This document shows positions 5,627 through 8,415 of a DNA stretch of 8,415 nucleotides, piece after piece. The notes below the pieces were generated by a model that did no database searches, had not been told where the DNA came from, and was given only the letters and a program-made list of their open reading frames with translations. Numbering within the stretch: position 1 is the first letter of the stretch; each line of letters begins with the position of its first letter. Both the position numbers and the translations under genes were made by a program. The DNA comes from Bacillota bacterium (GTDB lineage: Bacteria > Bacillota > Clostridia > Clostridiales > Clostridiaceae), in assembly GCA_023417975.1 (NCBI GenBank), contig JAEZDX010000077.1, positions 1 through 8,415 on the forward strand, written 5' to 3'.

Positions 5627-6319
5627 ATGAAAATATCTATACATTTTCTGTTGTTTGGAAGGGCTATAAATTTAAAGGGTGCGGCTATTAACTCATGGTT
5701 AATTGTGATGATTTTATCAGCAGCAGCTATAATAATCGGAAAAAAAATAAAAAACTCAAAATTGGATAAAAGAGCAAGCGGATCAGTTATTGCAGCAGAA
5801 ATATTTGTGGAGAAAATAGAAGGTTTGGTAATAAGTACAATGGGAGCTAATGCAAAAGGTTTTGCTCCTTATATAGGAACATTAATATTATTTTTGGTGT
5901 GCGCTAACTTATTGGGTTTGCTTGGACTTGAGACCCCTACATCGGATTACAGTACAACTCTTGCTTTAGCAATGATCACCTTTCTTATGATACAGTTTGT
6001 CGGTATACATAGTAAAGGTATAAAGGACTATTTTAAAGGGTTTGCGGCACCAACGGCTGTACTGCTCCCGATTAATTTGATAAGTGAAATAGTAACACCG
6101 ATATCACTATCTTTCAGACTTTTTGGGAATATGATAAGCGGAACTATAATAATGGCTTTGATTTTTAATGCGCTAAACAGTATTTCTATTGTTATAGTAC
6201 CATTTATAGCTCCTTTCTTAAACGCGTATTTTGACGTTTTTGTAGGAATAGTACAAACATTTATATTTGCTATGCTTACTATGGTATTTGTAGGAAATAA
6301 GATGAAAATGGAGAGTTAA
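5627..6319 (+). CDS. atpB: F0 ATP synthase subunit a
   Basis: This 230-residue integral membrane subunit forms the two ion half-channels against the c-ring. The essential arginine (E. coli Arg210) is Arg164 in SLSFRLFGNM, within the signature stretch PINLISEIVTP to GNMISGTII. About five membrane helices are visible, and the last one (AYFDVFVGIVQTFIFAMLTMVFV) is also typical. The frame stays open upstream to 5558, overlapping atpI, but I choose ATG 5627 because GAGAGGA (5612-5618) precedes it and the family starts here. It lies 41 nt before atpE in the same operon. The half-channel residues do not by themselves tell Na+ from H+; the c subunit does. Confidence 0.96.
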   Translation: MKISIHFLLFGRAINLKGAAINSWLIVMILSAAAIIIGKKIKNSKLDKRASGSVIAAEIFVEKIEGLVISTMGANAKGFAPYIGTLILFLVCANLLGLLGLETPTSDYSTTLALAMITFLMIQFVGIHSKGIKDYFKGFAAPTAVLLPINLISEIVTPISLSFRLFGNMISGTIIMALIFNALNSISIVIVPFIAPFLNAYFDVFVGIVQTFIFAMLTMVFVGNKMKMES

Positions 6320-6347
6320 AGACTCAGTTAAAAATTTAGTAGATAAT

Positions 6348-6352
6348 GGAGG
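6348..6352 (+). promoter_or_regulatory. Ribosome binding site of atpE
   Basis: GGAGG, eight bases before the ATG at 6361. A strong site fits the need for about ten c subunits per enzyme. Confidence 0.75.
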
Positions 6353-6360
6353 AATAAAAT

Positions 6361-6627
6361 ATGTCAGGTATTTCAAGTGAAGCTTTTGTGTTAGGTTGTT
6401 CAGCAATAGGAGCAGGTATTGCGGTATTATCAGCTCTTGGACCAGGATTAGGGCAAGGGTATGCAGCAGGGAAAGCAGCGGAAGCTGTAGCTAGGCAGCC
6501 GGAAGCAAAGTCTGATATTATTCAAACTATGATATTAGGTCAGGCAGTTTCTGAGACGAGCTCAATTTATGGCTTGATTATAGCAATCATATTGTTGATT
6601 GTACGTCCTTTAATGCAGGCACTGTAA
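6361..6627 (+). CDS. atpE: F0 ATP synthase subunit c with Na+-binding signature
   Basis: An 88-residue hairpin of two membrane helices joined by the polar loop ARQPEAK, forming the rotor ring. The ion-binding carboxylate is Glu65 in the second helix. The Na+ ligand set known from the Ilyobacter tartaricus c-ring (Gln32, Val63, Glu65, Ser66, Tyr70) is present at the same numbering as Gln32, Val63, Glu65, Thr66, Tyr70; the Ser-to-Thr change keeps the hydroxyl. Helix 1 has the glycine-rich GAGIAVLSALGPGLGQGYA. That Na+ is the coupling ion is a strong inference from the family. A single normal-size gene is present, not a fused V-type c. A hairpin follows 2 nt after the stop codon. Confidence 0.97.
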   Translation: MSGISSEAFVLGCSAIGAGIAVLSALGPGLGQGYAAGKAAEAVARQPEAKSDIIQTMILGQAVSETSSIYGLIIAIILLIVRPLMQAL

Positions 6628-6628
6628 A

Positions 6629-6657
6629 TATTAAGAGGCTCGGATTGCCGCTTAATA
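6629..6657 (+). other. Intercistronic RNA hairpin between atpE and atpF
   Basis: TATTAAGAGGC (6629-6639) pairs with GCCGCTTAATA (6647-6657): eleven positions with one A/G mismatch and a 7-base loop. No T-run follows, so it is not an ordinary terminator. It begins right after the atpE stop and could protect the upstream mRNA from 3' exonucleases or lower downstream expression, favouring the c subunit. That function is inferred. Confidence 0.6.
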
Positions 6658-6704
6658 CAGCTTTGACATTGATTTGCGCTAGTGCATGAGAAGGAGTTGA
6701 AAAT

Positions 6705-7217
6705 ATGGGTTTTGAAATTAATGTTATACCGGAATGGTCTACATTTATATCTCAGTTGTTGTCAACATTAGTTTTGTTTCTTGTTATCAGACATTTTCTA
6801 TTTAAGCCGATTAATTCCAGAATTAATGCCAGAAATGAAAAGCTTCAGGAAGATTTGCTTGAAGCAAGAAGGAGTGCAGATGAAGCGAAGCGTCTGGAGG
6901 AGCTTTATGAGCAAAAAATGGATGAAGCAAAAAATGAGGCAATGGAAGTTATTATTTCGGCAAAGCAAAGAGAAGATAAGATTAAGCAAGAAATTCTTGA
7001 AGATACAAGAAATGAAGCAGAGAAAATGTTTTTAAAGGCAAAAAACAATATAGAGGCAGAAAAAGCAAAAGCTTTGATGGATTTAAAGCATGGAATTGTT
7101 GAAATTGCAATGCTTACGGCAGCCACTGCAATAGATAAGGAATTAGATGAAAATGTTCACCAAGAATTGATAACAAAGTTTATTCAAGAAGTAGGTGATA
7201 TTGAGTGGACAAGCTAA
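6705..7217 (+). CDS. atpF: F0 ATP synthase subunit b (peripheral stalk)
   Basis: A 170-residue protein with one N-terminal membrane anchor (about 12-32, ISQLLSTLVLFLVIRHFLF) followed by a long charged coiled coil, the normal b-subunit plan and length. The dimer ties subunit a to delta/alpha as the stator. The start of the soluble part (KPINSRINARNEKLQEDL) is typical of the family. ATG 6705 follows AAGGAG (6691-6696). Its last four codons and stop overlap the start of atpH by 13 bp in another frame, indicating translational coupling. Only one b gene is seen, so it is probably a homodimer. Confidence 0.95.
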   Translation: MGFEINVIPEWSTFISQLLSTLVLFLVIRHFLFKPINSRINARNEKLQEDLLEARRSADEAKRLEELYEQKMDEAKNEAMEVIISAKQREDKIKQEILEDTRNEAEKMFLKAKNNIEAEKAKALMDLKHGIVEIAMLTAATAIDKELDENVHQELITKFIQEVGDIEWTS

Positions 7218-7753
7218 TAAATAGAAAAAATAAAGATATATTTAGGCTATTAATGCAGAATGAAGATAAAATTGATGAGTTCAGAAAAGATATTAATTTC
7301 ATATCTGAGGTGATAAAAAAGGAACTGCAATTTAAAACAATTATTGAACACCCTAAACCATCAAAAGAAGAAAAGAAAGATATGATGCAAGCTGTATTTA
7401 AAGGAACTGTATCGGAGGAAGTACTGGATTTTTGCTATGAACTTATTGATTTGAGAATGGAAAAGCAATTGGTTGAAATTTATAGTAAATTTGATGATGC
7501 GGTTTATGAAAAGCAAGGGATTGTCACTGCGGTTGCATATACTGTAATTCCTATGTGTGCAGATGATATAACAAAGTTGGAAAATACTTTAACCCGAAAA
7601 CTAAAAAAGAGGGTAAGGCTTTCTAATAAAATTGATAAATCTATCATGGGTGGAGTTGTTTTAAAAGTTGGAAATAAAGTAATTGATTCAAGTGTAAAGA
7701 GTAGGCTTGAGGAGATAAATATTTCGCTAAATGATGCAATTATTAAACTATGA
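7205..7753 (+). CDS. atpH: F1 ATP synthase subunit delta
   Basis: The 182-residue delta (OSCP homologue) connects the b stalk to the top of the alpha3beta3 head. The N-terminal helical domain (about 1-105) is divergent and lacks an obvious RYAxALF motif. The C-terminal domain carries the family signature IMGGVVLKVGNKVIDSSVKSRL near residues 150-170 (read in overlapping pieces). The start is the GTG at 7205, inside the end of atpF; AGGTGAT a few bases upstream is the likely ribosome site. No later start keeps the N-terminal helices. It ends 17 nt before atpA. Delta normally binds the extreme N-terminus of alpha, which is duplicated in this organism, so this pair deserves to be considered together. 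Confidence 0.93.
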   Translation: MDKLINRKNKDIFRLLMQNEDKIDEFRKDINFISEVIKKELQFKTIIEHPKPSKEEKKDMMQAVFKGTVSEEVLDFCYELIDLRMEKQLVEIYSKFDDAVYEKQGIVTAVAYTVIPMCADDITKLENTLTRKLKKRVRLSNKIDKSIMGGVVLKVGNKVIDSSVKSRLEEINISLNDAIIKL

Positions 7754-7770
7754 TGGGAGAGTAAAGCTTA

Positions 7771-8415
7771 ATGAATTCTAGAAAAGATGAATTCAGTTCT
7801 ATAATAAAAGAACTGGTTGAAAAATATGAAAAGAAGCTTAATTTAAAAGAAACAGACTATGCTCTTCAATCCGATGCAGTGCAAATTGATAAAATAAATT
7901 CTCTTATAAAAGAACAGGTGAAAAAGTATAATAGGGAACTTACTGTCATGGATGCAGGTACTGTAATCCAAATCGGGGATGGGATTGCAAGGATTGATGG
8001 TTTGGAAAAGTGTATGGTTTCAGAGCTTTTGGAGTTCCCGGATCAAGTATACGGAATGGTATTGAATTTAGAAGAGGATAATGTAGGCTGTGTATTATTG
8101 GGCCCTAGTGAAAATATTTGCGAAGGAGATATGGTAAAAAGGACTGGACGTATAGTAGAGGTGCCTGTTGGAGATGCATTAATCGGAAGGGTTGTAAATG
8201 CGCTTGGACAGCCAATTGACGGAAATGGTCCGATTAATACGAGCAAATATAGACCAATAGAGGCAGAAGCTTCAGGGGTAATAACAAGAAAGTCGGTTTC
8301 GGTTCCTTTGCAGACCGGTATAAAGGCTATAGATGCTATTATTCCTATAGGAAGAGGTCAAAGAGAGCTTATCATAGGGGATAGACAGACAGGAAAAACT
8401 TCTATAGCTGTAGAT
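7771..8415 (+). CDS. atpA: F1 ATP synthase subunit alpha, N-terminal part, with duplicated N-terminal helix (cut by window edge)
   Basis: The non-catalytic nucleotide-binding subunit; 215 codons are visible. After the N-terminal extension come the beta-barrel start DAGTVIQIGDGIARIDGL (61-78), then PVGDALIGRVVNALGQPIDG and the Walker A loop GDRQTGKT (203-210). The Walker lysine is Lys209, against Lys175 in E. coli, so there are 34 extra residues before it. These are explained by a tandem repeat: FSSIIKELVEKYEKKLNL (8-25) resembles INSLIKEQVKKYNRELTV (42-59), the segment normally found once. ATG 7771 has GGGAGAG (7755-7761) upstream; the in-frame GTG at 7879 (Val37) lacks a ribosome site but would give a normal-length alpha. 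The operon should continue with atpG, atpD and atpC. Confidence 0.97.
   Translation, partial: MNSRKDEFSSIIKELVEKYEKKLNLKETDYALQSDAVQIDKINSLIKEQVKKYNRELTVMDAGTVIQIGDGIARIDGLEKCMVSELLEFPDQVYGMVLNLEEDNVGCVLLGPSENICEGDMVKRTGRIVEVPVGDALIGRVVNALGQPIDGNGPINTSKYRPIEAEASGVITRKSVSVPLQTGIKAIDAIIPIGRGQRELIIGDRQTGKTSIAVD
7792..7947 (+). repeat. Intragenic repeat of the alpha N-terminal helix (copies 7792-7845 and 7894-7947)
   Basis: Two 54-bp copies start 102 bp (34 codons) apart. By hand alignment 37 of 54 bases match. Shared protein features are S-x-I-K-E-x-V-x-K-Y-x(3)-L. The copies differ by both silent and replacement changes, so the duplication is old and both remained in frame. Confidence 0.7.

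Noticed and set aside
6663..6690. TTGACA before atpF as an internal promoter
   Set aside because: No acceptable -10 hexamer lies 16-18 bases downstream.
6781..7126. Other-frame open readings within atpF (6781-7035 plus; 6798-6989 and 6905-7126 minus)
   Set aside because: Shadows of the lysine/glutamate-rich coiled-coil coding sequence; no ribosome sites or recognisable domains.
1..8415. CRISPR arrays, tRNA or rRNA genes, insertion sequences, phage genes
   Set aside because: No regularly spaced direct repeats, no cloverleaf I could fold, and no transposase or integrase-like frames were seen; apart from the operators and the atpA repeat the window looks like ordinary chromosomal sequence.

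Overview
The window comes from a low-GC, spore-forming, Gram-positive anaerobe, most likely a clostridial Firmicute. The evidence is AT-rich DNA, strong AGGAGG-type ribosome binding sites, a Tlp-type small acid-soluble spore protein, an ahpC-ahpF pair, and an F-type ATP synthase whose c subunit carries a Na+-binding signature. I cannot name the genus from sequence alone.

Layout. (1) Positions 1-1414, minus strand: an ahpC-ahpF peroxide-detoxification operon. ahpF is cut by the left edge. The operon has a clear sigma-A promoter, with a PerR-box-like palindrome just downstream of the -10. (2) 1415-1671: no gene; it holds a long hairpin with a T-tract on the plus strand. (3) 1672-1914, minus strand: the spore gene tlp. 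(4) 2032-4567, plus strand: a MarR-family regulator, a 73-residue stand-alone NifU-C-terminal (Nfu) protein and a membrane chemoreceptor (MCP). Copies of one 16-bp palindrome (consensus about TTCGTACKCGGACGAA) lie in front of all three genes: one each before marR and nfu, two before the MCP gene. (5) 4568-4827: a terminator-like hairpin, then a promoter candidate. (6) 4828-8415, plus strand: a small unknown membrane-anchored protein followed by the ATP synthase genes atpI-atpB-atpE-atpF-atpH-atpA, with atpA cut by the right edge.

How the genes work together. AhpF would reduce AhpC, which destroys peroxides. The operator pattern suggests that the MarR protein represses itself, an Fe-S cluster maturation factor and a chemoreceptor. 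This looks like a small local regulon coupling a chemical or redox signal to Fe-S repair and motility; that role is inferred. The ATP synthase operon encodes the membrane rotor and stator (a, c, b), the delta connector and the start of alpha. Its c subunit predicts Na+ coupling.

The two strongest unusual observations are the repeated MarR-locus operator and a duplicated N-terminal helix in AtpA. The duplication has a 34-residue period and shifts the Walker A lysine from the usual position 175 to 209.
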